Shown piece after piece: positions 10,263 to 21,535 of a DNA stretch of 64,000 bases. The translations under genes and the position numbers were made by a program. The notes under the pieces were generated by a model. It saw only the letters and a list, made by a program, of their open reading frames with translations, had not been told where the DNA came from and searched no databases. The stretch is taken from positions 46,001 through 110,000 of the forward strand of contig JACVTC010000027.1 of NCBI GenBank assembly GCA_016946835.1, in the 5' to 3' direction. Position 1 is the stretch's first letter. Each line of letters opens with the position of its first letter. This stretch comes from Neocallimastix lanati (nom. inval.) (Eukaryota; Neocallimastigomycota; Neocallimastigomycetes; Neocallimastigales; Neocallimastigaceae).

Positions 10263-12852
10263 AATATATTGTTAACGATAGTAAAAACAAAATTTCTATT
10301 CCTCCTTGTTATCTCGATTACATTGAAGTTTTTGATGAAAAGAATTGTGATAAATTACCTCCCCATAGAGAATATAATTGTGAAATAAATTTAAAGGATA
10401 ATTCAATTATATTATATGGTCCTATTTATCCTTTAACAGAAGCAGAAAGGGATGAATTGAAAAAGTATATTAAAGAAAACTTAGCAAAAGGATTTATTAG
10501 AAAATCCAAATCACCAGCTGGTGCCCCTGTATTATTTGTTAAAAAGAAAGATAGCACTTTGAGATTATGTATTGATTATAGAAAATTAAATGAAATGACT
10601 ATTAGAAATTCATATCCTTTAGCGTTAATAAGTGAATTAATTGATAGAGTTAAAGGTGCTAAATATTTTGCTAAGTTAGATCTTAAATCTGCATATAACT
10701 TAGTAAGAATAAAAGAAGGTAACGAGTATAAGACTGCTTTTAGAACTCGTTATGGACATTATGAATATCTTGTTATGCCCTTTGGATTAAAGAATGCACC
10801 TGCCACATTTCAACGTTTTATAAATGATGTTCTTAGCGACTACTTAGATGACTTTGTTATTTCGTATATCGATGATATTCTTATTTATTCAAATAACTTA
10901 GAAGAACATCATGAACATGTTAGAAAAGTGTTGAAAAAACTTTTAGACAACAATTTTTATGTTAAACTAGAATAAAATGTGAGTTCGACGTAACTGAAAC
11001 CTCCTTTTTGGGTTATATCATATCTAAAGATGGTCTTAAACCTGATCCTGAAAAAATTAAAGCTATTTTAGATTGGCCCGTACCTACTAATGTCGAAGAA
11101 GGATTTTATAATTATTATAGAGTTTTCATTAAAGATTTTGCCAAAATAGCTTTACCAATACATAAACTTACTCGTAAAAATGTACCTTTTATTTGGGGAC
11201 CTGAGCAACTCAACGCTTCTGTTAAATTGAAAGAACTTTTTACATCTGCTCCAATTTTAATTAATCCTGATAGTAATAAACCGTTTATCGTTGAAACTGA
11301 TGCTAGTAACTTTGCAGTTGGAGCTGTGCTTTCTCAAGAAGTTGATGGCATACTCCATCCAGTTGCCTTTATTTCTCCTAGTTTGACTAAGTCTCAAAGA
11401 AACTACCCCATTTATGATAAGGAACTTCTCTCTATTAAAGTTGCTTTAGAACAATGGCGTCATTTTTTAGAGGGTGCTCGTCATCCCTTTACTATTTATA
11501 CTGATCATAAAAACCTAACATTTCCTAGAAAACCGGAAATGCTTTCGCAACGTCAAATTAGATGGTATGAATTTTTATCTCGTTTTGATTTTAGTATTGT
11601 CTCTAGATCTGGGAAAAATCTGGTAAACCTGACTTACTATCTAGGAGAAGTGATTATTTATTTAATTATTAATTTAATTCTTCTTGTCGTGTTATTAACT
11701 GTCTTACTATTAATAATGATACACTTATTAATTCTACTTTGAATGCTCTTGAGTATGATGAATTCTATAATTCTGTGAAAACATCCTTATCTATTAATAA
11801 TGATGATAACCCTAAAATTAAAAATATTAATAAATTCATGATTGATAAAGAAGGATTTTTACATTTTAATAATCTGATTTATGTTCCTAAATCGATTCGA
11901 ATGAGAGTTCATGAACTCCATCATGACTCTCCTACTGCTGGTCATTTTGGTGTTTGTTTCTAAGACTCAAGAATTACTTAGCCGCAATTTTTGGTGGCCT
12001 AATTTTTCTCTTGATGTTAAAAAATTTATTAAGTTTTGTGAAGTTTGCTGTCAATCTACAATTCCTAGACACAAGCCATATGGACTTCTTTCACCCTTGT
12101 CAACTCCTAATAGAGCTTGGTCTGATATTTCTATGGATTTTACCGTTGAATTATCTAAGTCTAAAGATATGACTACAATAATGGTTGTTGTTGATCGTTT
12201 GACTAAAAGGCTCATTTTATTCCTTTTCGTTGTCTTCCTACTGCATCAATTGCTGCTGATGCTTTTATCTCGAATATTTTTAAATTACATGGTTTCCCTG
12301 ATTCTATTATTTCTGATAGAGGATTACAATTTACATCTGAATTTTGGATTCGCTTATGTAATCTTCTTGACATTACTCATTCTCTTTCTACCTCCAACAA
12401 TCCGGAGACTGATGGTCAAACGGAGAGGGTAAATGGAATATTGGAACAACACCTTCGTTGCTTCATAAATGAAAGGCAAAATAATTTCGTCGATTTACTA
12501 CCTTTCGCTGAATTTACTTATAATAATACTTTACATCAATCAATAAATCAATCACCATTCTTCGCAAACTATGATTTTAATCCTAAGTTTAGTCCTGAGA
12601 TTCCTTCCTCAGAAAGACCAAGTAGAGCTGAAAAAAGAATATTATATATTAATAAAAATATTGAATTTTTAAAAAGAAACTTAGAAGAAGCTAAGAAAAC
12701 TTATAAAAAATACGCCGATTTGAAAAGACTTCCTTCCCCTAATTTCGAAGTTGGTAAAAAAGTTTGGTTACTTAAAGGATCTACTACTAAGAATGTTAAA
12801 AGAAAATTTGCCGATCAATTAATTAATAGGAGCTCGACTTAAAGGGCGAGAT
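10263..12852 (+). pseudogene. Gypsy pol: reverse transcriptase, RNase H and integrase, multiply broken
   Basis: RT begins with the pre-RT motif LPPHREYNCEINL (about 10350) and includes LRLCIDYRKLN, KTAFRTRYGHYEYLVMPFGL and the catalytic YIDDILIYS (about 10865). A frameshift occurs at 10973, and a short deletion after TNVEE (11098) removes the usual SFLG residues. RNase H shows VETDASNFAVGAVLS, DKELLSI and YTDHKNLT, then shifts frame near 11618. Integrase has the HHCC front (LHHDSPTAGHFG, CEVCCQ), the DDE residues in SMDF, SDRG and ERVNG, and frameshifts near 11960 and 12210. After KFADQ (about 12813) the GPY/F module is missing, and the sequence jumps to a terminal GARLKGRDC-like end overlapping the LTR start. 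Confidence 0.93.
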
Positions 12853-13548
12853 TGTAAAGATATGATCAATATCTTTAGTACATTAATTAATTTATTTTGT
12901 ACATTAAATTATTTAATGTAATTCACGTTTACAAAATAATGCTAATGCATTAAATTATGTAAAATTTATTTATGAAATTAATTGATTTATGAAAATTAAT
13001 AAATTTTATATTTTTATAATATATAAATTTAAAAGTATAAGGTTAATTTCTAAATAACTTAAAATTTAGTAATAAAATATGTTAATAATTTTAGTTTAGT
13101 TTAATAATCATAATAATTAAATAGTAATATATAATTAATAGTATTAATAATAAAAGAATAATTAATAAATAATAAATAAGAACTTATTCAATTTGAGTCA
13201 AAACATATTGAATAAAAAGCTTATTGAATTAGTTTTAGTTTTTTATAACTTTATTTAATTTTAGATCAGATTTTGTTTATTTTATATTAAATATATGTTC
13301 AAATAAATAGAAATAGTATATTATAATATAATTAAGAAAAAAAATAAATACATGTAAAATTATTTTATTAAAAAAAATGTAGTTGTTATTAACTATTTTG
13401 CAGTTAATAACTAATAAATAATAATTTTTTAATAAAGAGATTAATAAAAGAATTTTTTAATAAAACAAATTTTATTTGTGTATCATTATTGATAGTGTTT
13501 TTTGTTTTTTTGGTATAATTGTAATTTGCTCCATTAGAACACTTTACA
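12853..13548 (+). repeat. 3' LTR of the truncated gypsy element
   Basis: Begins TGTAAAGATAT at 12853, directly after the purine tract aaagggcgagat, and ends CACTTTACA at 13548 (696 bp). It belongs to the same subfamily as the solo LTR at 19355-20093. The start folds into AAAGATAT, loop, ATATCTTT, followed by a second palindrome TACATTAAA TTA TTTAATGTA. The right flank atcag is expected to be the target duplication; its partner beside the 5' LTR is not in the window. Confidence 0.9.
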
Positions 13549-13680
13549 ATCAGGGTAACGGTCTGGATAAAGCATAAAGATTAATTCGATCTTGGCCAAG
13601 AATCCTTTAATGAATCTTCGATTACCGGAGAATCCATCCTTGAGTGTAGCGTTTTTCATTATTTCATTATCATCTTCCAT
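13549..13680 (-). pseudogene. Gag start of a minus-strand gypsy element, cut off by the neighbouring LTR
   Basis: Reading leftward from the ATG at 13678-13680, 44 codons are open: MEDDNEIMKNATLKDGF, then SGNRRFIKGFLAKIELIF and LYPDRYPD. The pattern F-SG-x4-FI-x2-FL-x4-F is the usual beginning of the gypsy capsid domain (Retrotrans_gag). The frame ends abruptly at 13549, where the plus-strand LTR starts, so the gag was split by that insertion. The rest of this gag is not found in the window. Confidence 0.82.
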
Positions 13681-13911
13681 TTTGAAATTGTTTATTCTAA
13701 ACTAAAACTGAAACTATACTAAAACTAAAACTTAACACTAATCTAAGTTAAAACTAAAACTAAAAATATTAATAATTTTTTTTATATATAAATATTTAAT
13801 AATAATTTTTTTTTTTATATATTTAATAATAATTTTTTTTTATATTATTAATTCAATTATTTTATTAATTATTAGAAGAAGATAATATTTTATATATTTT
13901 GATAATAATTT
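13681..13911 (-). other. Leader between the minus-strand LTR and its gag
   Basis: A 231-bp untranslated leader between the LTR end (13912) and the gag ATG. On the plus strand it has repeated ctaaaact-like units (13695-13770) and T runs. I see no standard tRNA primer-binding site next to the LTR, so the priming mode is unknown; self-priming as in Tf1 would be an alternative. Confidence 0.55.
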
Positions 13912-15120
13912 TGTAAAGGTTTGTAATAAAACAGATTACAAATAACTAAATAAACACAAAAATTCTTTTAAAATGAAATACAAAAAATTCTCTTCTTTTA
14001 AAATTATAATCTTTATTAATTATAAAAATAAATCTCTTATTGTTATTAACTATTTTATAGTCAATAACTAATACATCGATTTAAATGATAAAATTTACAT
14101 GTATTTATATGATTATTTTTTTATGATTATATTATAATGTATTATTCTATCTAATTTACATATATTACTATTTATTTATAAACAAAATATTTATTAAAAA
14201 TTTTATTAAATAATAATTAACTAAAACTAAACAATAATTAATTCAATAAACTTTCAATTTATTTACAATAATAATTAAATTCAATAAGAGCTCATTTATT
14301 ATTTATTTATTATTTAAATATTATTAATACTAATGTTTATATATTTACAATTCAAAACTATTTTTATAAACTATTTAAACTAATTTTAACTATTTAAAAC
14401 TATTCCGAAATTAATTTTAAAGTATTTTAAACTAACTAAACTAAATTAACTAAGCTAAATAAAATAAATAAATTGAATAAACTAAATTAACTAACTTAAA
14501 TAAATTATTTAGATTAAATTTATTATCCAAAATTATTTAAATAATAATTTTTCCTTTTTGAAAATATTACATAAATTTGTGTTAAATATATTAGTAATAG
14601 ATTAATGTTTACCGGGATATCACTTGATTATTCAACTTTATTTATTATTTTATTTTATTAGTTATATAACTTAAAATTATCTTTATTTAATTCTTTGGCT
14701 TCTTTATATTAAGTAGTGTTAATGTCCTTGATGGATGGACTAGAGTTTTATCTATTCCTAATATGTAGACTTTTCAAAATTGATCTTTTTATTCAGAAGT
14801 AATGTTGGAAAAAAGAAAAAGAAAGATTTCTAATTCTTTGAAATATTAATTATTTTTGTAGTATTTCATTTTAAATATTTTTTGGACATAATATAAAAAT
14901 ACTAATGGCTGAAATATTCTATAAGTCCATTCATTTTATTGTAGTGGCGCGTATATTATAATATGTGGCGCATGGTTAAAGAAAAATTTTTTGATTTTAA
15001 TTATGAGACATACATTACAATTTGTAATTAATTTTCATATATGTAAATCATAAATTTATGTAATTTTATTACATTAATTATTATATAATTAGTTATCAAA
15101 GATTTTATTAAATCTTTATA
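13912..15120 (-). repeat. 5' LTR of the minus-strand gypsy element, carrying a 438-bp insert
   Basis: Begins TGTAAAGG at 13912 and ends AATCTTTATA at 15120 (a decayed CTTTACA). It aligns along its length with the reverse complement of solo LTR 2, except for an insert at 14581-15018. Total length minus insert and one 7-bp duplication is 764 bp, matching the 763 bp of LTR 2. Confidence 0.9.
14581..15018. mobile_element. 438-bp insertion of unknown type in an LTR, TSD aatttgt
   Basis: Flanked by aatttgt at 14574-14580 and 15019-15025. Removing insert plus one duplication recreates the sequence of the sibling LTR, so the boundaries are firm. The insert begins gttaaatatattag and ends agacatacattac; its ends show only weak inverted similarity. 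It has no poly(A) tail and no open frame, and contains gtggcgc twice (about 14946 and 14966). It may be a non-autonomous DNA element, but the class is not determined. Confidence 0.72.
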
Positions 15121-15650
15121 ATTTAACTTCAAGGATGGTGACACAAATAATAAATTTAAAAATTATTTTTGAAATATTATACTGAAGTTTTATAATGAAG
15201 GTAATATTATTAATTTTTAATTGACCAATAATTTAAAAATTTTTTAAAATTTCTGAAGATTAGGTTTTGGTTTTGATTCATATATATTAATGGTCTTTTC
15301 TTAAGTAGAAGTTATGGGATTATTATATTTTCTAATTTAGAATAAAAACACAAATTAAAAAAATAATTTTAAAGAGAAATTCACTCCTATTTATACAAAT
15401 ATTTTTCTAAAATATTTTCTATGTGATTTTAAACTAATTAAAATAATTTAATAAGGAAAATTGATAAAAATAAATGAAGTGATTTTACATCAATTAAAAT
15501 AACTTGATAAAGAAAATTGATAAAAATAATTGAAATGATTTTAAAGCAATTAAAACAGATTAACAATTTTTAAGATTCGTTACAAATATCAAATAATAAG
15601 ATAATTATTAATAATTAAAAATTCATATAATATAAAAGGAATGCCTGCTT
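15121..15650. other. AT-rich spacer, no gene seen
   Basis: Sequence outside the minus-strand LTR. Two loosely similar segments near 15425-15475 and 15478-15540 (each with gattttaa/c, caattaaaa and gataaaaata-type words) suggest an old local duplication. No readable frame. Confidence 0.5.
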
Positions 15651-15689
15651 AGCATAGTTATCTTTTAATCCTTTAAATTTAAATTTTTT

Positions 15690-16071
15690 ATCCATTATGT
15701 TATAATATTTTCATTATTTTCATTTTCTTTTTCATTATTATTGTTCTCTTTTTTTTTTTTTTTATTTTTATTGTTATCTCTTTTATAATTAAATTCAGTT
15801 TCGTAATTATTAAAATTATAGTATATATAACTTGTTATCGCGTTAAATGTATCATATACATCAACAAATTTTTACTATTGTTGTTATTTGTGTAATACTT
15901 AATCATGGACTGAAGGTATGATAAAGACATATTTTCTGAAATGGTTTGATTTTTATTAAATATATCAATTTGTTTTCTAGTATTCTCTTTTATGCTACTA
16001 ATAATTTCATAGTTACTTTGACTATCCTTTATTGAAGAAATACTATTTATTAAGACATTGCAGAAGATCAC
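15690..16071 (-). pseudogene. Decayed unidentified gene fragment
   Basis: From the ATG at 16069-16071 leftward, 78 codons are open (MIFCNVLINSISSIKDS..., ending in a stop at 15835). A one-base shift at about 15870 continues with KFVDVYDTFNAITSYIYYNF and a Lys-rich tail to a stop near 15700. Together they look like one protein of about 120 residues or more with a frameshift. No family is recognised. Confidence 0.4.
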
Positions 16072-17402
16072 AGAAATAAATGATATATTTTAGTGTTTAA
16101 TACTTATAATTTATAGCTAAGTTCGTGTGTTGGAATCCGAACATTTATTTTAAAAAAAGTTATTTTTATTTATTTACTATTATTAAAATATTTTGGTTTA
16201 AAATTATTTGATTGGTTTAAATTATAAAATTTTAATTCATAGAAATTTAATTTATTTAATTGAAAAAAAAAAAAAAATAAATATCGTAAAAATTTGTTAA
16301 TTTATAAATCGTGTTTTTATTAAAAAAAATAATAATTAATAAATTATTGTTTGACACCAACCTTTTGATTCAAAGATTTATGTTTAATAATAAGATTTAT
16401 TTTATTAGATTATTAATTTAAATTCTTGTTTCTTATTGTTAAGCACAGCTATACAGACATCAATATTATATAAAAGTGTTATATCACTCTCACAAAATAT
16501 ATAGTTAAAAAATAAATCATTTTAATAATTTTCTATCAAGTAGTAATTTATTATCCGTTTTCATTTCTCTGAATAATAAGGCTATTACGTGTAATAGTTA
16601 TATTATTTTATCTCACTAGGTCATTGTAGATGTATTCACTAATAAACAAAATTACTATATGTGAGATTTTATTATTTATTTTAATATATCATTACACTAA
16701 ATTATTTTATTATTTATTTTCATAATTATGGTTTTATATTATTTTTTATTTAATATTAATTTTAATATATGTTACTTTGTTAATATCGACTCAAAAAGTC
16801 AAAATAAAATATTAATACATGATTTTTATATTCAAAAAGTTTATAATTAAAATACATGATTGGTTTAAAATTAAATGAATATATGATAATTATTTAAATA
16901 AATACTATTATTAAAATAAATGAATGAAAGAATTAATAACTAAATAATATTTTGTTCCAAAAGGTAAAAGATTCGAATAATTAATGGCTATAGTTTCTAA
17001 CTTACTGAAACTAGTTACTAACCGCCGAAACTCTCTTTATGAACTCTAACTGCTCCTAGTATATTTAAGATTATATTTACCTGTAATTATTATAACAAAA
17101 TATTATAATAAATATAAAAAACACGGAAATACAAATTATTTATATTTATTTTATTTTTATTTTTTTTAAAATTTTATTATTTATATTTATTATAATACTA
17201 TAATACTAAGCCGCAAGGGTTAGTGTAGTTATAATATTAAAAAAGTTTTATTAAATTAAGTTTTTTATTAACTAAGAAATTAAAATAAAAAGCACCAAGA
17301 ATAAATTTGTTAAATTGTATTTTAATATTTAAAGTGTTTTTCAATTTTTTATATTTATTTGTTTAATACAACAACTTGGTGATTAACTAAATTCGTTAAA
17401 TT
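16072..17402. other. AT-rich spacer with a small GNRA-capped hairpin
   Basis: No gene seen. At about 17206-17224, ctaagccgcaagggttag folds into a 7-bp stem with one mismatch, capped by gcaa. A less A+T-rich patch lies at 16960-17080 without a readable frame. Confidence 0.45.
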
Positions 17403-17835
17403 ACGGATATTCATTTATTATATTATTTTCAATATCTGAGCAATCCTGCATCATTTCTATAATCCATTTTCTACCGTTATTGGTAATTTCTTCTTCACTT
17501 CAGAAAAAAATTTTAATTTATAATAGTGTAAGCTATATTTATCTGTACTGTAAATATCAATACTTTTATACTTATTATAGGCTTCCATTAAAATTTTATT
17601 CCAGATTTTTACTACAAAACTATTAAATAAATGGAAAAAGTTTTCATTAGTCGTCCTCGTAATAAATAATATTATCCATACTCGTTATTTCTTTATACAT
17701 ATTTTTTTTATCTCTATTGTAATTGGGAATGTCATAAAGTGAAAAATCAATATCATTGAAATTCTTTATTTTTTCTTCATTACTAAAGTCACCAATAATA
17801 TTATCAATAATATTATCGATTACCGTATCTACCAT
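17403..17835 (-). pseudogene. Decayed unidentified gene
   Basis: From the ATG at 17833-17835 the frame encodes 62 residues (MVDTVIDNIIDNIIGDFSNE... to YYEDD) and stops at 17647. A shifted frame continues with ENFFHLFNSFVVKIWNKIL and YSLHYYKLKFFSEVKKKLP. After another shift near 17500 comes EEITNNGRKWIIEMMQDCS to a stop near 17405. One ancestral protein of about 145 residues with two frameshifts fits best. I do not recognise the family. Confidence 0.5.
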
Positions 17836-18090
17836 ATTATTTATTTGGAAAATTTGATAATTACGACATTGGCGAAGAAGAAAAATATCTTCAAAAAAAA
17901 AAAAAAATAAATTATCAATGTTAATTTCAGTACTATTTTCTTCTTCTTTAGACTAATTACTACTGAAAACGATACTAAAATTAAAGTAAAATATAAAGAT
18001 AATATATTTATTTATTTTAATAAATATATTTTTTTATGTATTATATAGTTTTTTTTTTTGTAATAATTTTAACACGATAGAAAACCATAG
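17836..18090. other. AT-rich spacer between two pseudogenes
   Basis: A and T homopolymer runs near 17895-17910 and 18050-18060; no feature beyond that. Confidence 0.5.
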
Positions 18091-18690
18091 CGAAAAAAAT
18101 TCATCCTCCAGCTTCAGTAAAACAATATCTGAAATCGTTGAAGAAGCTCTATCCAACTCTGAAAGATAATGAATCCAAAACTTGAGACGAACAAATTGTT
18201 AAAGATATAACTAAAGTAAACGAAAAACATACCGAAAATACATGGAATCATGAAGAAAATGAAAGTTCTTCGGATGGTAAACAACATACCAGTGATTCGG
18301 GAACTACTCATAATCATAGTAGCACAAGTGGGGATACTACGTGTTCACATAAGGATGAAACTTCAGGAAAATGGTGGGTTAAGTTTAGGACTTCCAGTTG
18401 TTAGTGTGAATGCGGGAGCAGACAAAAGCACATCTAAAGGTACAAACCATGACGTTAATAAAACAACATCTTCTGATAATGGTAACACAATACATCAACT
18501 GGTACTACAACTGATCACACTGTTGGAAGGTCGGATTACACGGGAAATTCAAGAGATGAAAGTGATTCCGTTTCAGAATCAGAAAGTACTACAAGATCTA
18601 ATGGTGGCTCTAATTCCGTAATGAATGCCATTGAAAGATCAAAGTCTACAAGTAGAGGAAATGATCAAACGGAAACTAGGGAAATAGGTG
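18091..18690 (+). pseudogene. Decayed Ser/Thr/Asn-rich protein gene, probably of secreted type
   Basis: Three frames in succession read as one protein. First come HPPASVKQYLKSLKKLYPTL, a stop, then DEQIVKDITKVNEKH and a Ser/Thr/His/Gly-rich stretch (HEENESSSDGKQHTSDSG) ending TSGKWW. Next, about 18375-18480, is LSLGLPVVSVNAGADKS with a Thr/Ser/Asn-rich tail. After another shift comes TGTTTDHTVGRSDYTG, then SDSVSESESTTRS. Composition resembles cell-surface proteins of gut fungi. Function is unknown. At least two frameshifts and two stops make it a pseudogene. Confidence 0.55.
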
Positions 18691-19349
18691 AATACTTTTA
18701 CTTTTACATTATTGGTTTAATAGCATGATTAACAGAAAATGAACACAATAATCATAAAATTAAACCCACATATATAAAATATTGTATAAATAAAATTATA
18801 TATATTATTTTTATAAGATTAAAAAAAAGTTTTATGTTTCAAAGTAAAATAGGTAATTTTTTTTATATTTTTCAATTAACAGTTTTATTCATTATTAAAA
18901 TTTTCAATAGTGATATTATCAATAATTATATATATTTATATTATATTTATAATATATTTAAACTACTATAATAAAATACAATGCTATTAAGTCAAATATA
19001 TATATAAATTTATATCAATGATATATTTATATATTCTTTTATATGGGACTATGAATAAAATATATATATATTAAAAAGCTGATAAAAAATAAAATTTATC
19101 ATTTATAAATAATTAATATATATTTATAATAAAAAATGGTATATAAACATTAAATAAAAATTAATGTTATTTATTATATTGAATAAAACCTGTAATAATT
19201 ATAATTAATATATTTAATTTATGTAAAACTCTATAATAAAATAATAATTCTATATAAAATTATAAAAATAATATAAATCAAATAAAAAAAAACTTAATAA
19301 AATTTTAAAAAATAAATTATATATATATAAAAGAAAAAATAAATATTAA
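18691..19349. other. AT-rich spacer, no gene seen
   Basis: Very A+T-rich sequence with TATATA blocks, lying between the Ser-rich pseudogene and the solo LTR. Confidence 0.6.
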
Positions 19350-19354
19350 TACAC

Positions 19355-20093
19355 TGTAAAGATATGGTCAATATCTTTAGTACATTAATTAATTTATTTT
19401 GTACATTAAATTATTTAATGTAATTCACGTTTACAAAATAATGCTAATGCATTAAATTATGTAAAATATATTAATTTATGAAATTAATTGATTTATGAAA
19501 ATTAATAATAATTTTATATTTTTATAATATATAATTTAAAAATATAAGATTAATTTTTAAATAATTTAAATTTTAGTTCAGTTTCATTTTAGTTTAGTTT
19601 AATTTTAGTTTAGTTTAGTTTAGTTTAATAATCATAAAAATTAAATAGTAATATATAATTAATAGTATTAATAATAAAAGAATAATAAATAAATAAATAA
19701 TAAATAAGAACTTATTCAATTTGAGTCAAAACAAATTGAATAAAAAGCTTATTGAATTAGTTTTAGTTTTTTTATAACTTTATTTAATTTTAGATTAGTT
19801 TTTGTTTATTTTATATTGAATATATTTTTAAATAAATAGAAATAGTATATTATAATATAATTAAGAAAAAATATAAATAAATGTAAAATTATTCTATTAA
19901 AAAAATGTAGTTGTTATTAACTATTTTGCAGTTAATAACTAATAAAAAGAATTTTTATAATAAAGTGATTAATAAAAGAATTTTTTAATAAAATAAATTT
20001 CATTAGAGTATTATTATTGATAGTGTTGTTTTTGTTGTTTTTTTTGTTTTTTTTTTTCGTAATTGTAATCTGCTCCATAAGGAACATTTTACA
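19355..20093 (+). repeat. Solo LTR, 739 bp, TSD tacac
   Basis: Begins TGTAAAGATAT at 19355 and ends ACATTTTACA at 20093, with tacac at 19350-19354 and 20094-20098. It is the same subfamily as the 3' LTR at 12853-13548. No internal element sequence remains, so it arose by LTR-LTR recombination. Confidence 0.95.
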
Positions 20094-20098
20094 TACAC

Positions 20099-21189
20099 AT
20101 AAAAAAGCAGAAGACAATTTTCTTTCTTTTATAGAAACGAACAATAAATTTGAACAATAAATTTGTATTTAAAAATAATAATTTTGAATTTAAAAATAAT
20201 AATTAAATAAAGAAAAAGATTAAAAGAAAATATTATATATTTTTTTTATTGTTTTCATTTAAATTAGAAATATTAATACTTATTTAGTTAGTAAAATTAA
20301 ATTATTGATTAGAAGATACAAGTGTTAATGTATCATTTTGATCTAGTTTTTTTATTATCTTAATTTAGTATTTATACTAAAAGTTATAATATTAGATCAA
20401 ATTTAGGAAGAAAACAAAAAAAAATAATTTAGAAATATTATTTAGTTATCAAATTTTAATTAAATTATTTATTATAATTTTTATTTCAATTTAATATTTA
20501 TAATAAATTAAATAATATTTTAGTGAGTATTATTTAAAAATATTACTATTAATTATTAAATATGTTTCGATATTTTTTATAAATTTTATTAATAAAATTT
20601 ATTAAAATTTTGGTTATTATCTTCAAATATTTACTAATTGATAATAATGAGAAATTAATTTATAAAATATTTACAAGTATTTGTATTTTTACAAAAATTT
20701 AAAGTATTTACAATTTTTAACAATAAAAACAATTAAGAATAATTATATTTATAAAAATAAACAATAAAAAAAACAAATAAACAAATAAACAATTAATACA
20801 AGAATTATTATAAGCAAAGAATTCAAAATAATAAAGAAAGAGAAAATTGTTTACAAGTTATTTACTTTTAATTAAACAAAGAAATTAATTAGCATTAATA
20901 TTTTATTATTTAAAAATTAAAATAGAATTAAAGTATAATTTCGAGTTTTAGAATTCAGTTAAGATAAATTTATTTTTATTATGTTTTTAATTACAAATTT
21001 TAATTTATTAATTTATTAATGAGTAGGTTAGATGTTATTCGAGTTTTTAATAAATTTTAAGAATTCCAATCTGTATCATTTTTTTGTTAGAAATTGAAAT
21101 AAAAATTCTTTTACGACAATTTCTAAACTACAATTTTATATTAATAATATTATTACTAATTAAAACTGAGAAATTTTAAAATTGGTTTT
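20099..21189. other. AT-rich spacer, no gene seen
   Basis: Uniformly A+T-rich. No readable coding frame and no LTR similarity noticed. Confidence 0.55.
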
Positions 21190-21535
21190 TTAATTAAAGA
21201 AAATCGATTTATTTTCTTCCAATCCCAAGAGTTTTCTTTGCCACGTTTGGCAAGGTCAGATTCATCTTTTGCATAGATTGAATCTGCTTTATCTAATTCT
21301 TTTATTACAATATCGTATAAATTATCCTTATGCTACTTATTTCCTTCACCGAATTTGCGTTTTGACTGATTATTTCGCTATCTACAATATAGTTGACTCC
21401 GTTTCTTAACCAATTACGTAATTGGGTATCAGTAACTGTGGAATTATAATGAAGATGGCAAACTTTATCAAAATCGATGACTTTTTTTACGAATTGATTA
21501 AGAGAAGAACCTAATACGTAAATAATATTTATAAA
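21190..21535 (-). pseudogene. Unidentified coding fragment with one frameshift
   Basis: Read on the minus strand from about 21530 it is open through SLNQFVKKVIDFDKVCHLHY, then TQLRNWLRNGVNYIV and SQNANSVKEIS to about 21340. There a one-base shift leads into HKDNLYDIVIKELDKADSIY and LAKRGKENSWDWKKINR. Codon texture is clearly protein-like and less A+T-rich than its flanks. I do not recognise the family. Confidence 0.5.

Larger units (their letters stand above)
7842..13548 (+). mobile_element. 5'-truncated Ty3/gypsy LTR retrotransposon with two solo LTRs nested in pol
   Basis: The order is nucleocapsid zinc knuckle, aspartic protease, linker, reverse transcriptase, RNase H and integrase, then a purine tract (aaagggcgagat) and a 3' LTR at 12853-13548. 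That is the Ty3/gypsy (Metaviridae) order, with integrase last. No 5' LTR or gag capsid is found, so the copy is truncated on the left. It carries at least one nonsense codon, five frameshifts and internal deletions, and is interrupted by LTRs at 8821-9244 and 9500-10262. It cannot encode a working polyprotein. The 3' LTR ends inside the gag start of a minus-strand gypsy element (13549-13680), so it inserted into that older element. Confidence 0.9.
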
